Part shown: positions 1 to 7,537 of the stretch, one piece after another
Position numbering within the stretch: the first letter of the stretch is position 1
Layout of the letters: the number at the start of each line of letters is the position of its first letter
Origin: CAYVBJ01 sp964415185
GTDB taxonomy: Bacteria > Bacteroidota > Rhodothermia > Balneolales > Balneolaceae
Direction: 5' to 3'
NCBI GenBank assembly: GCA_964415185.1
Contig: CAYPZI010000109.1
Location: forward strand, 1 to 10,023
Length of the DNA: 10,023 nucleotides
Program-made: the position numbers and the translations under genes
Notes under the pieces: model-generated
Seen by the model: only the letters and a program-made list of their open reading frames with translations
Told to the model about the DNA's origin: nothing
Databases searched by the model: none

Positions 1-4
1 CAAT

Positions 5-22
5 AAACATTTAAAAATGTTT
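5..22 (-). terminator. AT-rich hairpin just after the permease stop, possible weak terminator
   Basis: AAACATTT (5-12) and AAATGTTT (15-22) are perfect reverse complements separated by two bases, and the structure directly abuts the permease stop codon at 23-25. The stem has only one G:C pair and the window ends four bases later, so no U-tract can be assessed. It may be a 3'-end stabilising hairpin or a weak terminator, or simply an AT-rich coincidence. Confidence 0.3.
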
Positions 23-2374
23 TCATTCACTTCTCAAATTCTCCACCGGATTTGTAAGTGCTGCTTTGATGGCCTGCCAGCTTACAGCAGTAAAAGCAAT
101 TAAAACAGCTATAGACCCGGCCAAAACAAAGACAGAAGTACCGATTTCAACCCGGTAGGCAAAATTTTCGAGCCAGAGATTCATGGCATACCATGAGATC
201 GGAATGGATATTAAAAAACCAATAATGACGAGTACCATGAAATCCTTGTTTATAAGCCCCACAATATTGGTTACCGTAGCACCTAAAACTTTACGAATAC
301 TGATTTCCTTACTGCGCCGCTCGGTTGTGAGTGCCGCAAAACCAAACAAGCCCATACAGGCAATTAGGATAGAAAGGCCTGCGAACACACCGATTACCCA
401 GGCTGTTCGTTGTTCCTGCTCATACTGTTGCTGAATCAATTCATCAACAAATCTATAATCCAGTGAAGAGGTGGTCCCAAGATTTCCCCAGGCTTTACGG
501 AGATCTTCCAGCCCCTGGATAATATTGCCGCCGGCCAGGCGGACGGTTACATTGATTGCGGTATTGAACGGGCTAAATCCGAAAAAAGCGGGGTCAATAT
601 TCTTTTTTAAATTTTCTAAATGGAAATCCGCAACGACCCCGACAATTTTGTATCTTCCCGAAATTTCCTTTCCGAGAATATTACTATAGTTATTAAAACC
701 CAATTCACTAACTCCGGTTTCATTAATCAAAACCTCCTGTATTTCTCTTTTTTCACGCTTCAATATATTCCTGCCGGCGAGCAGGTCAATGTCCATGGTT
801 TGAATGAAGTCATCATCAATCCTGGGTGTTTTAAAGGTATATTTTTTATCGGGAATAGAATCACTCTTGAACGTAAAACTGATATTGGCAAAACGTCCAC
901 TTGCCGGAGCCGGGCTGGCTGTCACTGATTCCACGCTTTCAAACCGCAAAAACTCCTGTTTAATGAGATCTCCGCTTGCAGTTAGCAAAGGGTCGTTAAC
1001 AGAAATACTTACAAGCTGATCATAATCAAATCCGAGATTTTTCTGTTGCACGTATTTCAGTTGTTGCAGAATAAGTGCTGTAACGGCTATCAACACAACA
1101 CTTGCCAAAAACTGAAAAGTTACAAGTCCTTTCTGAATCCAGTTTGATCCCGGCCTCATCCCGTAACTTTTTTGGAATATCTCACGCGGTTGAAAACCCG
1201 ATACAAAGAGTGCAGGATAGCTGCCGGCAACTATTCCTGTAATTAGCAAAACTCCAAAGAGAACAGAGTAAAACCACAAATCAGCAGCGATTGAAAATTC
1301 AATTTCAGTTTCAGCATAGGTATTAAACCAGGGGATAGAAAAATTTATTAAAATGAGTACCAATGGAACGGTCAGCAGGGTAATCACGATTGTTTCCATC
1401 AGAAACTGTTGTGCAAGCTGCCGGCGGTTCGCCCCTAAAACCTTGCGGATACCAACTTCATCAGAACGTTTTGAATAACGGGCGGTAGCCAGGTTCATAT
1501 AATTTCCACATCCCAAGATGAGAATTATAAGAGAAATTGCAGTAAGAATTTGCATGTACTGCCAATTACCCTTTCGCTGGGCATGAAGCTCTGAAAAATG
1601 AATTTCTTCAAGAGGTTGAAGGCGAATGTCTTCTACATAATTTTTACCATCAATTTCACGGATATGATCTAAAACCAGGTCTGCTATCGCGGCTGTATCT
1701 GCAGTTTCTTCCAGCAGGGTATACATTAACTGTCCGCAATCAAGGCAGCGCCTGGTACTTTCCAGGGATTTATACGAGAGAAAAGCATCATAGCGGAAGT
1801 GGGTATTCATGGGGATATCTTCCATCACACCGGTCACAACGAAATCTTTTTTCTCGCCGTCCCAGTTAAACAGGATACTTTTACCAAGTGGGTTTTCATC
1901 TCCAAATATACGCTTTGCCGTACTTTGAGAGATAACTGCCGTAAAAGGAGCGTCCAATACATCATTCCTTGAAACAGAAGCCAGTGGGAAAGAGAAAATG
2001 TTGAAAATATTGGTCTCGGTGCAGAGAATATCTATTTCCGAATATTCTACCCCATCAAAAGTTACAGGTCCGCGGGAACAGTTGATCATTCTTATTGCAT
2101 CTTCAACACCTGCAAAATTATTCCGCATCTCAACCACAGGGTTTCCTGCCGTATAACTTTGCCAGCTTTTTTCATTAAAACCCGAGTAAGCCGTAATACG
2201 GTAAATCCGTTCTTTCTTTTCGTGGTATTGATCAAAATTGAATTCATGCTGAATGTAAAGAAAAATCAAAAGGACTGAAGCAATTCCCAATGACAAGCCG
2301 GTAATGTTGATGAATGAATAGAGTTTGCTGTTAACCAGATTGCGCCAGGCCGTTTTGATATAATTTTTAAGCAT
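23..2374 (-). CDS. ABC transporter permease, MacB/FtsX type with two FtsX domains
   Basis: This 783-residue protein would be the inner-membrane permease of a MacB-like (type VII) ABC transporter, a family that couples cytoplasmic ATP hydrolysis to movements in the periplasm. It opens with the usual MLKNYIKTAWRNL leader and a first membrane helix near residues 21-42, followed by a MacB-type periplasmic domain. A first FtsX domain has helices near 275-295, 325-347 and 365-390 and the cytoplasmic motif EVGIRKVLGA near 306-315. A further helix lies near 415-437, then a second periplasmic domain, and a second FtsX domain with helices near 669-689, 712-732 and 747-767 and the motif EISIRKVLGA near 690-699. 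The duplicated motif shows that the protein is an internal repeat of the FtsX unit. An in-frame TTG at 2404 would add ten residues, but the ATG at 2374 gives the standard family N-terminus. No ATPase lies beside it; the nearest is at 6303-6992. The substrate is unknown. Confidence 0.93.
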   Translation of the reverse strand: MLKNYIKTAWRNLVNSKLYSFINITGLSLGIASVLLIFLYIQHEFNFDQYHEKKERIYRITAYSGFNEKSWQSYTAGNPVVEMRNNFAGVEDAIRMINCSRGPVTFDGVEYSEIDILCTETNIFNIFSFPLASVSRNDVLDAPFTAVISQSTAKRIFGDENPLGKSILFNWDGEKKDFVVTGVMEDIPMNTHFRYDAFLSYKSLESTRRCLDCGQLMYTLLEETADTAAIADLVLDHIREIDGKNYVEDIRLQPLEEIHFSELHAQRKGNWQYMQILTAISLIILILGCGNYMNLATARYSKRSDEVGIRKVLGANRRQLAQQFLMETIVITLLTVPLVLILINFSIPWFNTYAETEIEFSIAADLWFYSVLFGVLLITGIVAGSYPALFVSGFQPREIFQKSYGMRPGSNWIQKGLVTFQFLASVVLIAVTALILQQLKYVQQKNLGFDYDQLVSISVNDPLLTASGDLIKQEFLRFESVESVTASPAPASGRFANISFTFKSDSIPDKKYTFKTPRIDDDFIQTMDIDLLAGRNILKREKREIQEVLINETGVSELGFNNYSNILGKEISGRYKIVGVVADFHLENLKKNIDPAFFGFSPFNTAINVTVRLAGGNIIQGLEDLRKAWGNLGTTSSLDYRFVDELIQQQYEQEQRTAWVIGVFAGLSILIACMGLFGFAALTTERRSKEISIRKVLGATVTNIVGLINKDFMVLVIIGFLISIPISWYAMNLWLENFAYRVEIGTSVFVLAGSIAVLIAFTAVSWQAIKAALTNPVENLRSE

Positions 2375-2553
2375 TATTTTTTGATTATAATTTTGGTGAG
2401 TCAAAAACCATCAAATGAGCTGAATAGAGAAACCTTTGTAGTTAAATGGTTACCGGCAATTATAATAATCAAAAATATTCACGGAAAACAAAATTTCGCG
2501 GATTTTAACCGGGTACCAAAATTTATATAAAGTTTATTATTGCCCAATATCCG

Positions 2554-2572
2554 CAAGTCATCGGATGACTTG
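2554..2572. repeat. Perfect 9-bp-arm palindrome around a single base
   Basis: CAAGTCATC-G-GATGACTTG is perfectly symmetric over 19 bases. In RNA it would form a tight hairpin with roughly 8 pairs. Its arm (AAGTCATC/GATGACTT) is echoed by the GATGACTT on the right side of the next inverted repeat about 55 bases away. This suggests that both derive from one interspersed palindromic repeat family rather than from an operator. Confidence 0.6.
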
Positions 2573-2587
2573 TTGACTTTTAAGTAC

Positions 2588-2640
2588 TTAAATAAATCTT
2601 TACTTGCGAGTCCCGAATGCTTTCGGGATGACTTATTTAA
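2588..2640. repeat. Composite inverted repeat with TCCCGA/TCGGGA core, REP-like
   Basis: The core TCCCGA (2611-2616) pairs with TCGGGA (2623-2628) around ATGCTT. Outer arms TTAAATAA (2588-2595) and TTATTTAA (2633-2640) are also exact reverse complements. Read on the minus strand, the right half gives AAGTCATCCCGAAAGC followed by ATTCGGGA, which resembles the small GTCATCCCGAA-type hairpins scattered in intergenic DNA of many bacterial genomes. The left arm has decayed relative to the right (GAGTCCCGA against AAGTCATCCCGA). The family assignment is my inference. Confidence 0.5.
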
Positions 2641-2980
2641 TTTAAAATCAATCCTTTATAATTACTCTTGCGAATTTTAAGTACTGTATAAAAGTTTTTC
2701 CGAAGAAATAATTTTTGAATAAGAAAATATTCGCCTAACTATATAAGCCTCTACGCGGTTTCACTCTCAAAATTGAACGATATTCACTTCGCCATGTAAC
2801 TGATAGCACGGGAATTACCGGGTTATCGTACTTTCGTTTCCAAAATAAAAGCGCTTTTCCGTAAAGAATTAATTAATTTATATAATATTGTTATTTATAC
2901 TAAATAAATATTGACAAAAACTAAATAACCCTTGAAATTTATGGTGTCTCACTCAACCATAATTAAAAGTAATAATACTT

Positions 2981-4432
2981 ATGAATAGACTTACGAGATC
3001 AGCCATTCTTTTTTCAGGGCTTGTGATTTTTGCTGCATGGGTTGCCGTTAATGCGCACACCGGGCAAGCAGAACCAGCTCAGGTTACCGAAGAAGCGGTG
3101 GCTCTTTCAGAATTAACGGAAACGCAGGAGTCAGAAGAGCAAGAGGGCTTTTCAACTCTTGAAGAGTTCCAGGCTTCTCCTCTTTATCCAAAATTTATCA
3201 TTGATAATTTATGGATTCTGATGGCTGCGGCACTCGTTTTCATCATGCATCTTGGATTTGCATCGGTAGAAAGCGGCCTGACGCAGGCAAAAAATTCAGT
3301 CAATGTCATTTATAAAAATGTTTTTATTCTTGCCATTGGCATTCTAAGCTACGCTTTCGTTGGATTTCAAATCATGTATCCCGGCGACTTTAACGGGTTT
3401 TTCGGATTTGGTGGTTTTGGAATAGGATTTAATGAAGCGAACCCGCTCGGTATGCTTACCCCTGAGTATGGAATGGATATGACCATCTGGTCCGATTTTA
3501 TATTCCAGGGTATGTTTGCCGCTACTGCCGCAACCATTGTTTCGGGGTGTGTAACCGGAAGAATTAAACTGCCTGCATTTATGATGTTTGGAACCCTGCT
3601 TGTTGCTATTTCCTACCCGATAACCGGAAGCTGGGTATGGGGTGGAGGCTGGTTGTCGGAATTGGGCTTCCATGATTTTGCAGGCTCAACACTTGTACAC
3701 GCTGTGGGTGGCTTTGCAGGGCTTGCTTGTGTTCTTCTGCTCGGCGCCCGGAAGGGAAAATACGATGACGGAAAAATCAATACCATACCGGGACACAGTA
3801 TTCCGCTGGCAACCGTCGGTGTATTTTTACTCTGGTTCGGATGGTTCGGATTCAACGGCGGTTCTGTGCTGAGTGCCGATCCTGCAGGTGTTTCCTACGT
3901 ATTTGTCACCACTGCCCTTGCCGCATGCTCGGGTGCCATCGCGGCGATGCTTACAACGCAAAGTGTGATGCACCATCTGGATGCACCCATGGCTTTGAAC
4001 GGTATCCTTGCCGGACTTGTAGGCATTACTGCGGGAGCTGATGTTGTGTCACCGTTAAGTGCCGTGGTGATTGGTGCAACCGCCGGTGTACTGGTTGTAT
4101 TTGCCATTAACATGTTCGACAAATTGAAGATAGATGATCCGGTCGGGGCGATATCTGTCCACGGTGTCTGTGGCATTTGGGGTACTCTTGCCGTAGGCAT
4201 TTTTTCAGCGGAAGCAAGTTTTTTGATTCAGCTTCTCGGAACACTATCGATTGTTGCTTTTACCTTTATTTATAGTTTAGCCGTATTTGGCCTTATTAAA
4301 GTTACTTACGGAGTGAGGGTAACTCAGCAACAAGAAGGCGATGGCCTCGATCTTTCGGAGCACGGGAATATCGCATATCCTTATTTTGCGGGCGTTGAAG
4401 CCGCGTTTGCTCCCTCCGGTACCAAGAAATAA
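2981..4432 (+). CDS. amt: Ammonium transporter, Amt family
   Basis: This 483-residue inner-membrane channel imports ammonium, probably as a homotrimer. Family landmarks are visible. The GSWVWGGG segment (216-223) carries the external recruitment tryptophan at W218. The signature DFAGSTLVHAVGG (232-244) holds the structural Asp232 and the first pore histidine, His240. WFGWFGFNGGS (285-295) follows, and SVHGVCGIWGT (392-402) carries the second pore histidine, His394. The C-terminal GLDLSEHG...AY segment is the conserved cytoplasmic tail that contacts PII proteins and couples subunits. The N-terminus has a hydrophobic signal-like segment (8-24), as known for AmtB, followed by an unusually long acidic linker (about 30-68, many Glu) before the first core helix near 72-95. 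No Shine-Dalgarno precedes the ATG. No glnK/PII gene is adjacent in the window; a porin-like gene follows 112 bp downstream, beyond a hairpin. Confidence 0.97.
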   Translation: MNRLTRSAILFSGLVIFAAWVAVNAHTGQAEPAQVTEEAVALSELTETQESEEQEGFSTLEEFQASPLYPKFIIDNLWILMAAALVFIMHLGFASVESGLTQAKNSVNVIYKNVFILAIGILSYAFVGFQIMYPGDFNGFFGFGGFGIGFNEANPLGMLTPEYGMDMTIWSDFIFQGMFAATAATIVSGCVTGRIKLPAFMMFGTLLVAISYPITGSWVWGGGWLSELGFHDFAGSTLVHAVGGFAGLACVLLLGARKGKYDDGKINTIPGHSIPLATVGVFLLWFGWFGFNGGSVLSADPAGVSYVFVTTALAACSGAIAAMLTTQSVMHHLDAPMALNGILAGLVGITAGADVVSPLSAVVIGATAGVLVVFAINMFDKLKIDDPVGAISVHGVCGIWGTLAVGIFSAEASFLIQLLGTLSIVAFTFIYSLAVFGLIKVTYGVRVTQQQEGDGLDLSEHGNIAYPYFAGVEAAFAPSGTKK

Positions 4433-4461
4433 TCACATCCGGATGATTCCAAAAAAATAAA

Positions 4462-4496
4462 GGGGCAATCATGCCGCTACATGATGCCCCTTCTTT
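4462..4496 (+). terminator. Rho-independent terminator after amt (bulged stem)
   Basis: GGGGCAATCATG (4462-4473) pairs with CATGATGCCCC (4480-4490) around the loop CCGCTA. This gives 11 base pairs with one bulged adenine on the left arm, then a pyrimidine tail TTCTTT. An A-rich run precedes it, so it may act weakly in both directions. It lies 29 bp after the amt stop and 48 bp before the next start. The porin-like gene therefore either depends on partial read-through or has its own promoter in that short gap. Confidence 0.75.
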
Positions 4497-4544
4497 GGTC
4501 GATTCCGTAAAACCATTTTACCTGCTAACAGAACCAACCATACC

Positions 4545-5225
4545 ATGAAATATAAAAAAACATTACTTAAATTTTCGTTCCTTTCAGTTGTTATGATGTT
4601 TATTGCCGCTGAAGTTCATTCTCAGGTTAATATCGGCGCAGATTTTATGAGCCGGTATGTATGGAGGGGAGCCGACTTCGGTGACTCTCCAAGCATCCAG
4701 CCGGATGTAAATGCATCGTTCGGCAATTTTAACATAGGTGCCTGGGCGGCAGTTGCCACCCAGGGTGCACCCGAGGGAACCGAAGTCGACTGGTATGCGT
4801 CCTATACCTTTGAAACATCCAGGTCGGGATCTTTTTCCCTTCAGCTTACCGACTATACCTTTCCGGATCTTCCCAGAGGCAATTATTTTACAAAAGAAGC
4901 CCACTTCCTGGAAGGTGGCATCAATTACAGCGGGCCTTCCGGTTTCCCGGTAACGGTATTTACGGGTGTCTTTTTTACGAATGATGACGACTATTCCGTG
5001 TATACCGAGATCGGGTATCAAATTGAAATGGTAAATCTGTTTTTCGGATTTACACCATCCGAATCGGCTCTTTACGGTACGTCAAAAGCCGGTGTGATTA
5101 ACACGGGAATCAGTGCCGGCAAGTCTTTGCAGATTACCGATAAGTTCTCTCTTAATTTAACCACATCTATTATCGGCAATCCGCATGCCGATAATCTCTT
5201 CTTTTTATTCGGGCTGGGTATCTAA
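4545..5225 (+). CDS. Outer-membrane beta-barrel protein, TorF/Gcw_chp-like putative porin
   Basis: This 226-residue protein has a clear signal peptide (1-26, cleavage likely after VHS). Its mature region consists of alternating amphipathic strands separated by short Gly/Asn/Asp turns and ends in an aromatic-rich strand (NLFFLFGLGI), as expected for an outer-membrane barrel. The early motif SRYVWRG (36-42) followed by a SPSIQPDV segment matches the opening of the TorF/Gcw_chp family (typically SxYVFRG then a PAxQ-like segment); family length is also about 200-250 residues. From general knowledge, proteins of this family often lie next to ammonium transporter and PII genes in proteobacteria, and here one directly follows amt. 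I infer a passive outer-membrane channel for ammonium or small nitrogen compounds; the substrate is not shown by the sequence. The gene ends 45 bp from the end of the convergent glycosyltransferase gene. Confidence 0.75.
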   Translation: MKYKKTLLKFSFLSVVMMFIAAEVHSQVNIGADFMSRYVWRGADFGDSPSIQPDVNASFGNFNIGAWAAVATQGAPEGTEVDWYASYTFETSRSGSFSLQLTDYTFPDLPRGNYFTKEAHFLEGGINYSGPSGFPVTVFTGVFFTNDDDYSVYTEIGYQIEMVNLFFGFTPSESALYGTSKAGVINTGISAGKSLQITDKFSLNLTTSIIGNPHADNLFFLFGLGI

Positions 5226-5270
5226 ACCAAAACAGCTCTAACTTGAGTGCGACACAGTGTCTGGGATTCG

Positions 5271-6269
5271 CTATGAATTCCGGGCCTGTTGTTGCACTTT
5301 TTTGCTTTTAATCCTTTTCCACTCGCTCTCTGCAAACTCATTAAAATACTTTTTTTGATGGCTCCAGCCGAAATGTAATATGTACGGTGTACACCAGATA
5401 TGATCTTTGCTTCTTGGTAAAACAGAGAATAACTGCCTGATGGCACTGCGTATTTTTTTTGATTGAATTCCGCGCAGGCCATGCATAAACGGATTGCAAT
5501 AGTATTTGCAGCTAACTTTCCTGAACTCTTTATCATACCGTGTTAACCCATAAATAAAATCGAGTTGCGGACTTTCGTACCCGTTATACCATGGATACAC
5601 ATATAGCTCCAATTTGCTCATTGCCATTCCCAGGCTCCACTCACAGCTTTCAAGGCTGCGCCCGGCTTCATTTGTACGGCTCACAAAGTGTGTCCGGTCT
5701 TTGTTTGAAAGGTATTCGGCAGCCAGTTCATTAACTTTTTCCGTTACATCCCGGTTTGCCGCATACATTATTCCGGTTTGTACCCTGTAAAGATGTGTAA
5801 GACCAAATTTTTTCAGGGTCTTTTGTCTTCTCCGGAGAAGGATATCCATCATGACTCCGAAATTTTTTGGAGCACCGTAAAAAACATCTGCCGATTCCTG
5901 TCCGGTGATAGTATAGGGATAGGGAGCAAAATCGTGCCATAATTTATCAGGATTGCGGCACCAGATCATATCCGAATCGAGATACATATTCCGGCCGAAC
6001 GGCATGTAGAGATGCAGATTGTGCTTAAATCCTGTGATGCTCTGATGTTCAGGTGAAAGTTCACCGATTTCATCAAAGTAATCGTCCAGTCCGAGCCTTT
6101 TTGTTTCCTCGATATGTTCTTTGCTGCAAAGCAGGGCTACAGGCCGCTTATCATCGTACCGCCTGAGTGTTTCAACAGAAACAAAAACATCCCTCAGGTA
6201 TTTGAGTTTGCCATAGCTTGTATAGACGTAACCCTCAGCCGGTTGGTTGAAATCCGTCTTTTTCCTCAT
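5271..6269 (-). CDS. Putative GT-A-fold glycosyltransferase (GT8-like)
   Basis: The 332-residue protein has no signal peptide or membrane helix and is probably cytosolic. It shows the layout of nucleotide-sugar transferases of the GT-A fold. An N-terminal YVYTSYGKLKYLRDVFVSVETLR segment (roughly 14-36) resembles the start of the nucleotide-binding domain. MYLDSDMIW (95-103) carries a DxD motif (Asp98, Asp100) for metal and sugar-nucleotide binding. VQTGIMYA (163-170) resembles the (F/V)NTG(V/I)M acceptor-side motif. ILHFGWSHQKKYF (297-309) resembles the C-terminal histidine segment of GT8-like enzymes. Donor and acceptor cannot be predicted. It starts 33 bp after the ABC ATPase stop on the same strand and so is probably the last gene of that transcript, where a permease would normally be expected. 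Its partner may be an envelope glycan, but the link to transport is only positional. The C-terminus is Lys/Gln-rich. Confidence 0.7.
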   Translation of the reverse strand: MRKKTDFNQPAEGYVYTSYGKLKYLRDVFVSVETLRRYDDKRPVALLCSKEHIEETKRLGLDDYFDEIGELSPEHQSITGFKHNLHLYMPFGRNMYLDSDMIWCRNPDKLWHDFAPYPYTITGQESADVFYGAPKNFGVMMDILLRRRQKTLKKFGLTHLYRVQTGIMYAANRDVTEKVNELAAEYLSNKDRTHFVSRTNEAGRSLESCEWSLGMAMSKLELYVYPWYNGYESPQLDFIYGLTRYDKEFRKVSCKYYCNPFMHGLRGIQSKKIRSAIRQLFSVLPRSKDHIWCTPYILHFGWSHQKKYFNEFAESEWKRIKSKKVQQQARNS

Positions 6270-6302
6270 GTTGTGTTTTAGTGAAAAAGATAGGGCTTTC
6301 CG

Positions 6303-6992
6303 CTAAACATGAAAACCTTCCTGCATATTTTCGGTGACGATATGGCCGTCAAACAGGTGGATCACCCTTCTGGCAAAATCGGCATCATGCGGTGAGTGGG
6401 TTACCATCACAATTGTGGTTCCTTTCTCATTCAATTCGGACAAAAGCTTCATCACCTCGTTTCCGTGATCAGAGTCCAGGTTACCCGTCGGTTCATCGGC
6501 AAGGATCAGCTTTGCATCGGCAACGGTTGCGCGGGCTATGGCAACACGCTGCTGTTGCCCCCCGGATAACTGTTGAGGAAAGTGATTTCTACGATGCATC
6601 ATGCTCATTCGCTCCAGGGCAGCTTCCACTTTCTTCTTTCTTTCGTCAGCCGATTCGCCAAGATAGAGCAGAGGCAGCTCCACATTTTCAAAGACGGTAA
6701 GCTCGTCAATCAGGTTAAAACTCTGAAATACAAACCCGATATTGCCCTTCCTGAGCTGAGCCCGATTTCGTTCATTGAAACCGGAAATCTCATTTCCCAT
6801 AAATTCATACTCCCCACTCGTCGGGTTATCCAGCAGGCCCATAATATTCAGCAGGGTTGATTTACCGCATCCCGAAGGCCCCATAATGGCACAAAACTCA
6901 CCATCATTGATTTCCAGGTTTACATTATTCAGAGCTGTAGTCTCCACTTCGTCAGTGGTATAAATTTTAGTAAGGTTTTTTGCTTTAATCAT
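6303..6992 (-). CDS. ABC transporter ATP-binding protein, LolD/MacB-type
   Basis: This 229-residue soluble nucleotide-binding subunit energises a MacB/LolCDE-type transporter at the inner membrane. All functional motifs are intact: Walker A GPSGCGKST (38-46), Q-loop Gln90 in FVFQS, signature LSGGQ (142-146) followed by QQRVAIARA, Walker B LILADE (162-167) with catalytic Glu167, D-loop NLD (171-173) and H-loop His199 in MVTHS. The length and the ADEPTGNLD sequence are typical of the LolD/MacB/FtsE group of exporters and membrane-extraction machines rather than importers. On the minus strand it follows the MacA-like adaptor and the small four-helix-bundle gene (110-bp gap) and precedes the glycosyltransferase by 33 bp. 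No permease follows directly; the double-FtsX permease at 23-2374 is a candidate partner, as are genes outside the window. No Shine-Dalgarno is seen. Confidence 0.95.
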   Translation of the reverse strand: MIKAKNLTKIYTTDEVETTALNNVNLEINDGEFCAIMGPSGCGKSTLLNIMGLLDNPTSGEYEFMGNEISGFNERNRAQLRKGNIGFVFQSFNLIDELTVFENVELPLLYLGESADERKKKVEAALERMSMMHRRNHFPQQLSGGQQQRVAIARATVADAKLILADEPTGNLDSDHGNEVMKLLSELNEKGTTIVMVTHSPHDADFARRVIHLFDGHIVTENMQEGFHV

Positions 6993-7066
6993 TTCGATTT
7001 TAGTTGTGTTTTTGAGTTATAAAAAAAGCCCGGGAAAATTTTCATATCAGTGTTAAATAAAAACTG

Positions 7067-7087
7067 AAAACGCAAAAGTGAAAAGTT
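7067..7087 (+). repeat. Left inverted repeat flanking the four-helix-bundle gene
   Basis: This 21-nt stretch, with core AAAACGCAAAA then TGAAAA, matches the reverse complement of 7538-7558 at 18 of 21 positions. Just outside it, 7060-7071 (AAAACTGAAAAC) exactly matches the reverse complement of 7540-7551, so the two flanks share a short motif in more than one register. The repeat lies 75 bp before the ATPase start and just past the stop of the small gene. Confidence 0.6.
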
Positions 7088-7102
7088 TAGATTTAAAGAT
7101 AT

Positions 7103-7450
7103 CTACTTAATCATTTTAGATAGCATAGCAAATATTTCATTTGAATATTTACTAATATCGTCAACATCATCATTATCAATAAACCCTAACATAATTGAAA
7201 TCTCAATTTGAGTATCCATTTCAACTAAGGATGACCTTGAAATTTCATAAAAGCGATGTCTTTCTAATTTTGATTTCCGGGAAGCCCCTTCAGCTATATT
7301 CGATGGCACTGAAATAGCAGCTCGGCGTAATTGGCTTGTTAAACCATACATTTCATGTTTTGGGAATTTGTTAGTCTGAACATAGATTTCTTTCACAAGC
7401 TCAATACTTTTTTTCCATACAAGAAGATTTTTATGATTAAGATTTAGCAT
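7103..7450 (-). CDS. Four-helix-bundle protein, S23 / 23S rRNA intervening-sequence type
   Basis: The 115-residue helical protein matches the S23 family (PF05635/TIGR02436-type) along its full length. It begins with LVWKKSIELVKEIY (10-23) and continues with the family signature FPKHEMYGLTSQLRRAAISVPSNIAEG split over 29-55, then a basic helix SRKSKLERHRFYEISRSSLVE (57-77) and TQIEISIMLGFI (80-91). The usual family length is about 115-125 residues. The protein is basic overall, and relatives include the bAvd accessory subunit of diversity-generating retroelements. Its biochemical role is unsettled; nucleic-acid binding is the usual suggestion. It is wedged between the MacA-like and ATPase genes on their strand, with 119- and 110-bp gaps, and is flanked by inverted repeats. 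Its codons are much more AT-rich than those of its neighbours, which suggests separate ancestry. There is no adjacent reverse transcriptase or rRNA. Confidence 0.93.
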   Translation of the reverse strand: MLNLNHKNLLVWKKSIELVKEIYVQTNKFPKHEMYGLTSQLRRAAISVPSNIAEGASRKSKLERHRFYEISRSSLVEMDTQIEISIMLGFIDNDDVDDISKYSNEIFAMLSKMIK

Positions 7451-7537
7451 AGTTATAGGGATTTTAGTTAAAGATTATATGTAAGAACCAAAAACTTATC
7501 TACCCTTACACCATGATTTAAAAAAAAAGATACTATT

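Larger units (their letters stand above)
2375..2980. other. Divergent intergenic region between permease and amt
   Basis: This AT-rich 606-bp gap must hold the promoters of the leftward permease and the rightward amt gene. I see no credible coding sequence, tRNA or Shine-Dalgarno site in it. It contains two compact inverted repeats (listed separately), a TAAGTACTTA palindrome at 2581-2590 whose core TTTTAAGTACT recurs near 2677-2687, and an AAAAGCGCTTTT palindrome at 2847-2858 that could be an operator. A TTGACA at 2911-2916 precedes amt, but no convincing -10 box follows at normal spacing. I found no sigma-54 element here, so nitrogen control of amt through sigma-54 is not supported by this sequence. 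Confidence 0.6.

Noticed and set aside
2375..2404. In-frame TTG that would extend the permease by ten residues
   Set aside because: The ATG at 2374 gives the standard MLKNYIKTAWRNL family start; the added residues (THQNYNQKI) look like translated AT-rich leader.
2911..2939. TTGACA as a sigma-70 -35 box for amt
   Set aside because: No recognisable -10 hexamer lies at 16-18 bp spacing, and the likely phylum uses a different housekeeping consensus.
4584..5021. 145-codon minus-strand frame opposite the porin-like gene
   Set aside because: It is antisense to a gene with a clear signal peptide and barrel pattern, and its own translation shows no family feature.
5226..5270. Possible bidirectional terminator between the convergent porin-like and glycosyltransferase genes
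   Set aside because: Only GACAC-A-GTGTC is symmetric (5 bp around one base) and no T-run follows on either strand.
7015..7050. CCCGGG with an A/T-run before the ATPase gene, considered as a terminator on the minus strand
   Set aside because: CCCGGG is self-complementary without a loop, and no stem of useful length forms next to the T-run.
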